DNA from: Bacteroides faecis MAJ27
Lineage (GTDB): Bacteria; Bacteroidota; Bacteroidia; Bacteroidales; Bacteroidaceae
Direction of reading: 5' to 3'
DNA: 64,000 nt
NCBI RefSeq assembly: GCF_900106755.1
Contig: NZ_FNNN01000001.1
Coordinates: 186,001 to 250,000 of the forward strand
Of the stretch, positions 9,863-18,700 are shown piece after piece; position 1 is the first letter of the stretch, and every line of letters begins with the position of its first letter. A model generated the notes under the pieces. That model searched no databases, had not been told where the DNA came from, and was given only the letters and a program-made list of their open reading frames with translations. The position numbers were made by a program, and so were the translations under genes.

Positions 9863-9891
9863 AAAAAAGGTGCCGACTATTAGCCGGCACC
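9863..9891 (-). terminator. Rho-independent terminator at the end of the PUL
   Basis: Stem GGTGCCG/CGGCACC (9869-9875 with 9885-9891) with a 9-base loop. On the minus strand it is followed by six T's. It ends minus-strand transcription 46 bases after the final SGNH gene. On the plus strand there is no T-run, so it would serve trkH poorly. Confidence 0.85.
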
Positions 9892-9936
9892 ACAATACAC
9901 CAATTCAAACCTTTACTAACTTATCTAAAGCCAATA

Positions 9937-11319
9937 TTATATCTTTCTCAGAACAATCTTTCTTACTACTGGTTTGTTGATTTCGTAAATCTTGGAAACC
10001 AGAACATCCATCTCTTGTTCACGTGCATCACGAATCTCTTTAAACATCATCTTTGAATAAAGATCTCGACGTCCCTTCAACCACATGTTCTTCTCTACAT
10101 TTTCATCCATCACTTCAATAGCCTTTCTGCCATTAGCAAACAATAAACCTTTTTGTTGGAAGAAACCAAACTGACACCACGCATATTCTCTAAATGTTCT
10201 TTCAAGTTCCCAACGGTACTCATTGAGGTGCATGATAGCTAATGCCTGCTGGTATTGTGGAGTTTTAGATTCTGCAGCCAAGTTTATACCCTTTGCCAAA
10301 TCAGCAGCATCCCAGGTTCCTATTTCCTGATTGTCAATCAACAGTTTATATTGCCCCTTCAAACCGGTAACTTTCAGCAATTCTGTGTTCATTTCTTCCA
10401 TAAAAGGAACTTCTTTTATAACTTCTGCCTGACTCTTCTTAGATCCCCAACCACGTGCAATAGTATCCAAAGGATAAGGCAATGCCTCTGCCAGATAATC
10501 AAAACTAATATCTTTGCCTATCTTCTTAATATTCGAGATGGTACAACCTTCTGCCTTCACTGCTTGTTTCTTATTCGCATTGATTTCCATGTTGGCCACA
10601 TCTTTACCAGCAAAACCTTGTGCTTTCAGGAAAAGATAAGCCATCACCATATGACCGTCATTGTCCGGATGGATACGATCGTTACCACAAAGAGTAAAAC
10701 TAGGATCTTTTTGTTGAAGTTCCTGATTTATAGCTACCATAGGTGCATTCCAATCTGTGAATTCCCAACCATTTCTTGCAGCAGATTCTCTTTGATATTC
10801 TATGATTCTCTTAATAGTCTCATTTTTTTTCTTAAAGACCGTATTGTCCTTTATTTGCGCAGTTTCGTCATAAGGAGAAGTTCCCGTCATTACAATACGA
10901 GTATGTGGCAACTCCTTGAAGCGTTTTTCCATCTGCTGGAAGTTTTTGATGCTTTCCTGATACTTCTGTTCACCAAATTCTTTCGCATTATCACCATTAT
11001 ATTCATAATAACCGGAATCATTCATACCGAAAGTTACCATCAATACAGTAGGATTTTTGCTAAAAATGTCGCCATCCAAACGTTTATTCATATCATACGC
11101 TGTATCACCTCCGATACCTCCATTGAATATGCGAATAGGCATATTCGGGAAACGGGTCATGTAATACAACCAGATAAATGAATGGTAACGACCACCATCC
11201 GTAATACTATTTCCTAAAAACACAGCTCTGTCACCTTCCTTAAAAGGTTTCACAGTCTGAGCAAACGCAGTAGTATACGCCATGCAAACTGCTGCAACTA
11301 ATACTAAAAACTTTTTCAT
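9937..11319 (-). CDS. Secreted SGNH/GDSL hydrolase (esterase), PUL terminal gene
   Basis: A 460-residue exported protein with a signal peptide of about 20 residues ending AFAQ. SGNH blocks are visible: block I FLGNSITDGG with nucleophile Ser38, an NGGIGGDTA Gly block, the FGMNDSG Asn block, and DRIHPDNDGH carrying the Asp/His pair. The family removes acetyl or other esters from glycans; the exact ester cannot be read here. It is closely similar to the 468-residue gene at 48133-49539 through the whole N-terminal half and the C-terminal MxLNExRxExExxFREYxW region. It is the last gene of the sialate-esterase/GH92/GH92/GH130/GH43 unit. Confidence 0.88.
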   Translation of the reverse strand: MKKFLVLVAAVCMAYTTAFAQTVKPFKEGDRAVFLGNSITDGGRYHSFIWLYYMTRFPNMPIRIFNGGIGGDTAYDMNKRLDGDIFSKNPTVLMVTFGMNDSGYYEYNGDNAKEFGEQKYQESIKNFQQMEKRFKELPHTRIVMTGTSPYDETAQIKDNTVFKKKNETIKRIIEYQRESAARNGWEFTDWNAPMVAINQELQQKDPSFTLCGNDRIHPDNDGHMVMAYLFLKAQGFAGKDVANMEINANKKQAVKAEGCTISNIKKIGKDISFDYLAEALPYPLDTIARGWGSKKSQAEVIKEVPFMEEMNTELLKVTGLKGQYKLLIDNQEIGTWDAADLAKGINLAAESKTPQYQQALAIMHLNEYRWELERTFREYAWCQFGFFQQKGLLFANGRKAIEVMDENVEKNMWLKGRRDLYSKMMFKEIRDAREQEMDVLVSKIYEINKPVVRKIVLRKI

Positions 11320-11412
11320 TTTATCAATCTATATTTTACAAATACTGTTAATCTACTATGAGGGATAATTTAATAGTATAAACTAAAAATTTTATCACCA
11401 TCTACTTTCTTT

Positions 11413-12951
11413 TTATTTTAAATTCTTCATTTTAAAATAAGAAAACTCTGCCGGTACATCCTTATCTCCATAATGTAGTAATCCCGGACGCTGCACTCTA
11501 TCCCAACGAATCAAGGATTTACCCTTGAAAGGGGTATTCTGCACAGATTGCCATGTTTTTCCATCCAGACTTTTATAAAAGTGGAATATACACCCCTGTT
11601 CAACTTCCAATTTCAAATATATCTCTTTACTTGCAAAAGCTGAATCATAAAGTACTGACTCAATATCGTCTTTCACCACTTTCAAAATAAGTTTATCTCC
11701 TTCAATTCCCCAAGCAATCAGGTTTTTATCATCGCCATACAAGGTCAATCCTTTCAGTCCTTTGCCTGTGTTTATTACTTTCGTCTCACAGCTATACTGT
11801 GGAGATTGAGGACGTAAACATAATGCTGTACCATATTTATTGTTATTCTTTGGAGTACCGGATAAAAATAACTTTCCTTTCTTTAGCACAGCGTGTATAT
11901 CTGAATAAGGATAATTCCACGTCCAATCAACTTTCAATTGATTCCCCTTAAAATTATCTTCAAAATCCGAAAGAGGCTCTTGCTTTGTACCGACAAAAGG
12001 TACAGGCTGTTCAGCTATAGCCAAATTCCCAGTCTTGAAACGCACCCAATGATCATCCGTCATTTCCATTTCTTGCAAAATCGGTTGACGCCCGATAAAG
12101 AAACCATCTCCCTTCAAATAAGCGTGACACATATAAAACATACGACCATCAGATGTTCTCACCACAGTACCATGACCACATGATTTATAATCTCCTTCTC
12201 CGCCATGAAGAATGGGGTTTCCAGAATATTTTTCATAAGGTCCACCATAATTCCTTGCACGTGCTACATATACATCATAGTCACTAGAAGGACCACAACA
12301 TCCATGGGCAGCGTATACTATATAATAGTAGTCGCCTTTTTTAAAATGGTACTGTCCTTCCATACCGATTCCCTTTTCATCTACTAAAAGAGTAAAAGGT
12401 TCACCATCCAAATGCAAACCATCAGCGGACAGTTTACATCCTAACAATTCTATCGGACGCGTATCCAAACCATAAGCTTTCCAACTGATATACAATTGCC
12501 CGTTATCATCATAAATAAATGCATCGATAGCTTCCTTTCCATACTCTACAATCGGACCATGATCGGTAAATTCATGTAAAGGAGAATCAGACGTAGCTAC
12601 TCCAATATATGATATTCCAGTACTTTTTTGGCGGGCGGTATAATAACAATAAACTTTATTATTATGATAAAACAATTCTGGTGCCCAAAATGAATTAGAA
12701 GTCCAGGACGGTTGCTTGGTAAAAACATGCCCTACCTGTTTCCAGTTTACCAGATCCTTGGAGGTAAACATTGGATAAAAAGGTGCCCATTCCGAAGAGG
12801 TACCCGTAGCATAATATGTATCTTCAATCCGAATGACGGAAGGATCGGGTACATCTCCCCGAATAACAGGATTTGTGAAGTAGTTGTGTTCTTGTGCCAC
12901 CATTTGCAATACAAAACAAATACCAAACAAAAAGAGTCCTATCTTTTTCAT
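11413..12951 (-). CDS. Glycoside hydrolase family 43 enzyme with C-terminal beta-sandwich
   Basis: A 512-residue exported enzyme (signal peptide ending VAQ). Residues about 25-320 form the GH43 five-bladed propeller. Expected catalytic residues are base Asp36 in DVPDPSV, pKa modulator Asp143 in AIDAFIYDD and acid Glu198 in GMEGQYHF. Residues about 330-512 look like the lectin-type beta-sandwich (DFEDNF, then WTWNYP) found in many GH43 xylosidases and arabinofuranosidases. It probably removes arabinose or xylose; the sugar cannot be fixed from sequence alone. It lies 6 bases after the GH130 gene. Confidence 0.88.
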   Translation of the reverse strand: MKKIGLFLFGICFVLQMVAQEHNYFTNPVIRGDVPDPSVIRIEDTYYATGTSSEWAPFYPMFTSKDLVNWKQVGHVFTKQPSWTSNSFWAPELFYHNNKVYCYYTARQKSTGISYIGVATSDSPLHEFTDHGPIVEYGKEAIDAFIYDDNGQLYISWKAYGLDTRPIELLGCKLSADGLHLDGEPFTLLVDEKGIGMEGQYHFKKGDYYYIVYAAHGCCGPSSDYDVYVARARNYGGPYEKYSGNPILHGGEGDYKSCGHGTVVRTSDGRMFYMCHAYLKGDGFFIGRQPILQEMEMTDDHWVRFKTGNLAIAEQPVPFVGTKQEPLSDFEDNFKGNQLKVDWTWNYPYSDIHAVLKKGKLFLSGTPKNNNKYGTALCLRPQSPQYSCETKVINTGKGLKGLTLYGDDKNLIAWGIEGDKLILKVVKDDIESVLYDSAFASKEIYLKLEVEQGCIFHFYKSLDGKTWQSVQNTPFKGKSLIRWDRVQRPGLLHYGDKDVPAEFSYFKMKNLK

Positions 12952-12957
12952 TGCATT

Positions 12958-14091
12958 TTATTTCTTAAAAGAATCATACACAGCAACTGCTACACGTGAA
13001 TCTGCACAACCATAATATAAGTACCATTTCTGATTATGGAATACTAAACCTTCTATAAATACTGTTCCCGCGGGATATTGTCCGCTCTTCTCAAAATCTG
13101 ATTCCGGAATATAGAATGGTTTATCCAATTGGTCAATCAATTTAGTCGGATCTTTAGCATCAAATAATGCTTGCCCGGCACAATAAGAATTAGCAGTATA
13201 CAATGTATCCCCCTCTGCACCTGACTTATTCTTACCATTATAAAGCAATAAAATACCTTTATCAGTCATGATTGCAGGTGGACCACACTCTGTCAGGTCA
13301 CTATCAAATTTACCTTCACGAGGAGTAATTACTTTCAGAAAGTCTCCTTTTTCATCAAGCATTGGTTCCCAATTAATCAAATCCGTGGAAGTAGCTACGT
13401 TTACAAATTTTTCTCCCCAATACATCCAATATTTTCCATCAATTTTAGCAATCACTTGTTTGCCATCTACCAATTTTGTGACAATAGAAGCAGATTTGGA
13501 AAATTCATCAAAAAAACGTCCGCCATATGCTTTTGCAAAAGCCGGACCATATTTTTCCCATATCTGAAGATCACGAGAAGTAGCTACGGCAAGACGGGCC
13601 TGCTTACGATTCCATTGTGTATAAAGCATTACATAAAGGCCATCCTCTGTCACAGCAACTCGCGGATCTTCACATCCCCCTGGCCATTCCAATTCTTTCT
13701 GGTTATCATCTGCCGGATAAAATACAGGAACAGTCATCCGGTTAAAATGCAAACCATCATCAGAATAAGCATACCCTAAGCGAGAAGTGCGTGAACCAAT
13801 TCCTACCGCCGAATTATCTTCTGCCCGGTAAAGCACAACCACTTTACCATCATAAATTGTAGCAGCCGGATTAAAAGTATCACTAGATTCCCATGCTACC
13901 GAATCCTGCCTCATTGGGCAATAAAAAACAGTAGTGGTATCAGGAGAGACAATTGGGTTAATACCTTCCGGACGTTGAAAATCCGCCCATGCCCAATCGG
14001 GGAATTCGGATGTTTGCTTCTTCTCTCCACAGGAAGTAATCACTGCTGCAACCATCAGTAAATAAGCTATATGTTGAAATTTTCTTTTCAT
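12958..14091 (-). CDS. Glycoside hydrolase family 130 lipoprotein
   Basis: A 377-residue protein with a lipoprotein signal (ITSC, Cys21), so it is membrane anchored. The propeller carries the GH130 hallmark GGCEDPRV, LYRAEDNS near the N terminus, and a C-terminal YYGCADSRVAVAV close to the family's YGxAD motif. GH130 enzymes act on beta-mannosides as phosphorylases or, in some Bacteroides members, as beta-1,2-mannosidases. An exported form lacks an obvious phosphate-coupled role, which favours hydrolysis. The flanking GH92 and GH43 genes support a mannose-containing substrate. Confidence 0.85.
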   Translation of the reverse strand: MKRKFQHIAYLLMVAAVITSCGEKKQTSEFPDWAWADFQRPEGINPIVSPDTTTVFYCPMRQDSVAWESSDTFNPAATIYDGKVVVLYRAEDNSAVGIGSRTSRLGYAYSDDGLHFNRMTVPVFYPADDNQKELEWPGGCEDPRVAVTEDGLYVMLYTQWNRKQARLAVATSRDLQIWEKYGPAFAKAYGGRFFDEFSKSASIVTKLVDGKQVIAKIDGKYWMYWGEKFVNVATSTDLINWEPMLDEKGDFLKVITPREGKFDSDLTECGPPAIMTDKGILLLYNGKNKSGAEGDTLYTANSYCAGQALFDAKDPTKLIDQLDKPFYIPESDFEKSGQYPAGTVFIEGLVFHNQKWYLYYGCADSRVAVAVYDSFKK

Positions 14092-14117
14092 GATTGTTCT
14101 TTATAATAATTCATTAA

Positions 14118-16271
14118 TTAAGGAAAAGATGGTGGAACGACCTTTGCTCCCCACTTCATGTCCGGTTTACCCGAAGTACTGTATTCGATAGTAGCTCCGC
14201 TGTTGAGCTGGTCCCAGTCTATCCATGTACTTTCATATGATTTTCCGTTTAGTTTCATGGATTTGATATAGATGTCCTTTTCTGAACCTCCCTTTATCAC
14301 AATATCACCTTTTTTCAAATGTACCTTGACAGATGAAAAGATTGGAGTATTTACCGTAAATCCCCCCACACCCGGAATTTCCGGATAAAGCCCGATACAG
14401 GCAAACACATACCAAGCACCCATTGTGCCTAAATCGTCATTTCCCGGGAGACCATCTATCTTACTTGAATATTGCTCATTCAACACACGATTAATGATTT
14501 CCTGTGTTTTGTATGGACGACCAATCCAATTATATATCCAAGGTATGTGGAAACTCGGCTCATTACCGGAAGCAAACCATGCATCGTTATATCCGGCATC
14601 CAGGCGCGTAAAGAATTCATCCAACCGTTTCTCGGCTTTTTCCTTACCACCTATTATTTCTACCAGACCAGCAATATCATAAGGTACCATCCAAAAATAA
14701 TTTTTATAAGTAGATTCACGGAAATCTTCACCAAGAGATTTCCACGATCCGTCCGGATTACGTGATTGTAGCCAACCTGTGTCCGGATTATACAAATTCT
14801 TCCATGAACGGGCAAAATGGAAATAACGCCAACTGGCAAATTCATCTCCCACTGCATGCAATGCAAACTGTCCGATAGCAAAATCTGCTGAGGTATACTC
14901 CAATTGAATAGATGCATTATAATAACCCTTATCCAAATATTGCTTCAATCCCGGGCGAGTCTCCACATCTTGCGACTTAGAACCCGGTTCCTCCGCTCCT
15001 TTTCTCATAATCTTAAAGATAGGTTTCGGATCATAATTACGAGCTCCGAAAGCATAGGCATTAGCAATCAGAATAGGAGTCGGATCTCCCTGCATTACCC
15101 CTGTTTCAATATTAGCCATCACCCAACGAGGAAAAGAGCCACCGGACTGTTCTGCAAACAATTGATGGGAAACAACAATATCGGAAGCTACCTCCGGATC
15201 AAGCATGGATAATAATTGAATTTGTGTACGATACGTATCCCAATTACTAAAAGAAGTATAGTGTTTAGAACGTGACTTATGCACTCTGAAATCCGCTCCC
15301 ATATATTCCCCATTCACATCGCTACAAACATTCGGGTGAATGAAAGAACGATATAAATGTGTATAGAATTGGGTCGTACGATCGGGATTGGTGCCCTCCA
15401 CTTCAATCATACCCAAATAATGATTCCATTTTGCCTCCGCCTGATTCTGTATCTTTTGGAAATCCCATTCTGCATTTTCGGCTTTCAAATTTTCACGTGC
15501 ATTTTCTACTGAAACATAAGAAACTCCAATCTTATATTGAATATTCTTCTTTTTGTTTACATCAAAAGTAAAGTATACACCAGAATACTCACCTTCTGCA
15601 AAAGTTGTATTTGGCATCAATTCTTCTCTCTTCCATGTACCGGTTTCAAAAGCATCAGTATCAAACTCTGCTACAAAATAGACTTTATACGGAGTACGGA
15701 GCCCACAGAAATTTCCTCCTTCTGCATAACCTTCACACTTATTCGGGGCAGTAATAACAATTGCCGCTTGTTCAATAGGAGTTGCAGAAATACCTCCACC
15801 AATGATTATTGTACCATACTGTTGATCTGCCGGATATTCATAACTAGCCATCCCCGTTCGCTCGGTCACTGTCAGTTTTGCCTTGATATCCTCTTGCACC
15901 ATAGCCTCATAATAACCGGCATGTCCTTTTTCTTCAGATACATTTATACGATAGTTGAGGATGTTATCAGGTGACATTTTCAGTTTTCCCTTCACAGGGA
16001 AAGTGGGAAAATTTCCCATATGTTCACAACCACCACCACTCAACTGATTGATAACGAATCCCGACCTTTTGGAAAAATAAGATGGAGTAAATTGTACCAT
16101 CCCATAAGGATAAGTTGCTCCCGGATAAAGATATCCGGAAGTCAGTCCGGTACCTTTTGTTCCAATCAACGTATTGACTTGATGGACATAGTCACCAGCC
16201 ACAGCTTGTGTTGTAACCATTCCTTCTAAAACAAGAGAGAATAATAAAATAAATAAGAATTTATGTTTCAT
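14118..16271 (-). CDS. GH92 alpha-mannosidase 1
   Basis: A 717-residue exported enzyme (signal peptide ending AVAG) of the calcium-dependent exo-alpha-mannosidase family. The N-terminal sandwich begins VNTLIGTKGTG. The helical domain contains the acid motif GNEPSFHIPWIYN, with Glu571 at the catalytic-acid position. It also has the base motif LPGNDDLGTMGAWYVF, with the paired carboxylates of GH92. All catalytic positions are present, so it should be active. Linkage specificity cannot be assigned. A 26-base gap separates it from the GH130 gene. Confidence 0.93.
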   Translation of the reverse strand: MKHKFLFILLFSLVLEGMVTTQAVAGDYVHQVNTLIGTKGTGLTSGYLYPGATYPYGMVQFTPSYFSKRSGFVINQLSGGGCEHMGNFPTFPVKGKLKMSPDNILNYRINVSEEKGHAGYYEAMVQEDIKAKLTVTERTGMASYEYPADQQYGTIIIGGGISATPIEQAAIVITAPNKCEGYAEGGNFCGLRTPYKVYFVAEFDTDAFETGTWKREELMPNTTFAEGEYSGVYFTFDVNKKKNIQYKIGVSYVSVENARENLKAENAEWDFQKIQNQAEAKWNHYLGMIEVEGTNPDRTTQFYTHLYRSFIHPNVCSDVNGEYMGADFRVHKSRSKHYTSFSNWDTYRTQIQLLSMLDPEVASDIVVSHQLFAEQSGGSFPRWVMANIETGVMQGDPTPILIANAYAFGARNYDPKPIFKIMRKGAEEPGSKSQDVETRPGLKQYLDKGYYNASIQLEYTSADFAIGQFALHAVGDEFASWRYFHFARSWKNLYNPDTGWLQSRNPDGSWKSLGEDFRESTYKNYFWMVPYDIAGLVEIIGGKEKAEKRLDEFFTRLDAGYNDAWFASGNEPSFHIPWIYNWIGRPYKTQEIINRVLNEQYSSKIDGLPGNDDLGTMGAWYVFACIGLYPEIPGVGGFTVNTPIFSSVKVHLKKGDIVIKGGSEKDIYIKSMKLNGKSYESTWIDWDQLNSGATIEYSTSGKPDMKWGAKVVPPSFP

Positions 16272-16300
16272 TCCGGATGTTCTTTTAGTAGAGTCTATTT

Positions 16301-16348
16301 CGAATAAGAAACAGGAATACCACTAATAGTACCCTGTTTCGCTATTCG
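16301..16348 (-). other. Long hairpin between the two adjacent GH92 genes
   Basis: CGAATA-A-GAAACAGG (16301-16315) pairs with CCTGTTTC-GC-TATTCG (16333-16348) around a 17-base loop. There is no T-run, so it looks like an intra-operon stem, perhaps a processing site or 3'-end protector. The loop contains ACCACTAAT, which on the minus strand resembles the first half of the six-fold promoter motif. The second half is poor (TCGAA after 15 bases). Confidence 0.6.
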
Positions 16349-16389
16349 GATAAAATCGATCGTATTATTGAACTTTATTCTTTGATTCT

Positions 16390-18663
16390 TTATTCTTTAG
16401 ACAAAGAGAAAGGCGCAGCATACTTCGAAGTACATCTTTCTTTATTAGGCTGGCTTCCCATTTCAAATTTCAAGACTCCTCCTTCTGCTATATCATCATA
16501 ATGGATATAGTTTTTATCTAAAAGTCTGCCATTCAAAGTAGCTGATTGTATATATAAATTTTCTTTACTATTTTCTGGTGCTTCAATCACAAACTTATTG
16601 CCATTTTCCATAGTTATGGTAGCCTTCTTAAATAATGGGCTGCCAATCACATATTCATCTGTACCCGGGCAAACAGCATATATACCCAATGAGCTCAGAA
16701 TATACCATGAAGACATACCGCCTTGGTCTTCATCACCCGGATAACCTTTTTCTGTTGAATTATATAATCTCTCAACAATCTGACGTACCCAATATTGAGT
16801 TTTCCACGGCTGACCTGCATAGCAATACAAATAAGGCATGTGTTGAATCGGTTGATTTCCGTGTGCATATTGTCCCATATTAGCCAACTCCATTTCTTTC
16901 ATTTCATGAATAACTCCACCATAAGTGCCCGGTTTAATTATGTTAGGAATAGTAAATACAGAATCTATTTTAGTAGTAAACTTTTCATCACTTCCAAACA
17001 AGTCAATCAAGCCTTGTACATCATGGAACACTGACCATGTATAATGCCATGCATTTCCTTCACAGAAAGGCCCCCCCCATTCCAGTGGATCGAATGGTTC
17101 CTGCCATTTACCATCAACACCCTTTCCACGCATAAATCCGATAGACTTATCAAAGACATTTTTATAGTTGTACATCTGACGGGCAAATACTTCTTGGTAA
17201 TGTTTATTTCCAACCATTTTAGCAAGTTGATATCCGCAGAAATCATCATATGCATATTCCATAGTTTGTGCACTAGAACCCATTGATTCAGGATAAGGAA
17301 CATATCCTAACTGGAAATATTCTTTCCAGAATCCACGTCCGTTAGCACCACCCCAAGGACCTTTATTCATTGCTTCATGCGCATAAGCCTTCAGTGCTTT
17401 TTCAGGATCAAAATCACGAATTCCTTTTGCCCATGCATCTGCCAGCAATGAAATAGAATGATTTCCTAACATTCCTCCTGTTTCACCCGGGGAAGACCAT
17501 GAAGGCAACCAGCCGCATTGTTCCTGGGCTGCCAAAAGAGCATTCATATAACGTCCCTGCATTGTTGGATGCAAAATATTTGTCAAAGGGAATTGAGAAC
17601 GGAATGTATCCCAAAATCCATTATCAGTATACATGTAACCATCATAAATTTTACCATTATATGGGCTATAATAATATGGTTCACCATTTTCTTTGCGTTC
17701 ATAAAATTTGCGAGAGAATAAATTAGCACGGAAAAGACAAGAGTAGAAAGTCTTCATCTGTTCGTCCGTACATCCTTCAACTACAATTCTATTCAATACT
17801 TCATTCCAAGTCTTCTGACCGCGTGCTTTCGTTACTTCCAGATTCTTATCTTTACCGAGTTCTTTATTTAAAGTTATCAGAGCCTGCTCTGCACTTATGT
17901 ATGAGGAAGCTGCTTTAGCCTGAACCTTCGAGCCTTTTTTAAATTTAATAAATGCACCATATCCTTTACCTGCTCCATCTAATTTCTGTGGAAACACTTC
18001 ATCCTTTTGGTTTTCCCATACGCCGTAATCTTCGAAAGGTTTATCAAATTGAACAACAAAATAGTTACGGAATGATTTTGAATCGTTCACAAAACGTTGA
18101 TTATTTACCCAACCGGAGATTTGTCTCTTAGCCGGATCAATTTTGATTTCACTCATATCCGTATATCCGTCAAGTACCAAATAAGCATCTCCCGTAGTAG
18201 GATAGGAAAAACGTAAATGTACACCACGGGTAGTCGGAGCCATTTCAGTAGTAATGCCATTATCGAATGTTACTTTATAATAATGAGGTTTAGCTATCTC
18301 ATTATCGTGACTAAACTTGGTAGCACGAGCATCTTGATTTACAACCAGCTCCCCTACCATCGGCATGAAAGAATATACAGCATAATCACTCACCCAAGGA
18401 CTACATTGATGTGATTGGCTAAAAGCACGAATCTTATCAACAGCATACATATACTTAAATCCATCCCCATTTTTACCTGTTTGCGCAGACCACATATGCA
18501 TACCATAAGGCATACCTGTAGTAGGATAAGTATTACCGTAGCTCAAACCAAAATTAGAATCGGTACCTTGTAGCGTATTCACATACTGTACCAGATCTTT
18601 TAGCTGAGCATTCATCACAGTCGAATACAAAAAGAAGATAATTAAATAAACTAGTTTCTTCAT
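16390..18663 (-). CDS. GH92 family member with Gln at the acid position
   Basis: A 757-residue exported protein (signal peptide ending MNAQ) with the complete GH92 fold. It begins VNTLQGTDSNFG, and the base region GYPGDEDQGGMSSWYI keeps the carboxylates. At the catalytic-acid position the motif is GNQPIQHMPY: codon CAA at 16852-16854 makes this Gln604 where other GH92s have Glu. In the GH92 literature I recall, Gln here marks enzymes acting on mannose-1-phospho-6-mannose diesters, where the leaving group needs no proton. It may therefore uncap phosphomannosyl groups. The alternative is an inactive or binding role. Confidence 0.88.
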   Translation of the reverse strand: MKKLVYLIIFFLYSTVMNAQLKDLVQYVNTLQGTDSNFGLSYGNTYPTTGMPYGMHMWSAQTGKNGDGFKYMYAVDKIRAFSQSHQCSPWVSDYAVYSFMPMVGELVVNQDARATKFSHDNEIAKPHYYKVTFDNGITTEMAPTTRGVHLRFSYPTTGDAYLVLDGYTDMSEIKIDPAKRQISGWVNNQRFVNDSKSFRNYFVVQFDKPFEDYGVWENQKDEVFPQKLDGAGKGYGAFIKFKKGSKVQAKAASSYISAEQALITLNKELGKDKNLEVTKARGQKTWNEVLNRIVVEGCTDEQMKTFYSCLFRANLFSRKFYERKENGEPYYYSPYNGKIYDGYMYTDNGFWDTFRSQFPLTNILHPTMQGRYMNALLAAQEQCGWLPSWSSPGETGGMLGNHSISLLADAWAKGIRDFDPEKALKAYAHEAMNKGPWGGANGRGFWKEYFQLGYVPYPESMGSSAQTMEYAYDDFCGYQLAKMVGNKHYQEVFARQMYNYKNVFDKSIGFMRGKGVDGKWQEPFDPLEWGGPFCEGNAWHYTWSVFHDVQGLIDLFGSDEKFTTKIDSVFTIPNIIKPGTYGGVIHEMKEMELANMGQYAHGNQPIQHMPYLYCYAGQPWKTQYWVRQIVERLYNSTEKGYPGDEDQGGMSSWYILSSLGIYAVCPGTDEYVIGSPLFKKATITMENGNKFVIEAPENSKENLYIQSATLNGRLLDKNYIHYDDIAEGGVLKFEMGSQPNKERCTSKYAAPFSLSKE

Positions 18664-18700
18664 GGTTTATTATTGAATATATTAATTAAATAAAGACTTA

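Noticed and set aside
10255..11181. Plus-strand open frame of 308 codons
   Set aside because: It is antisense to the SGNH hydrolase, whose signal peptide and catalytic blocks are intact; the frame lacks any motif.
11320..11412. Seventh sigma-type promoter before the terminal SGNH gene
   Set aside because: The 93-base gap contains no TTTAGTGGT or TCGTC in the right order or spacing.
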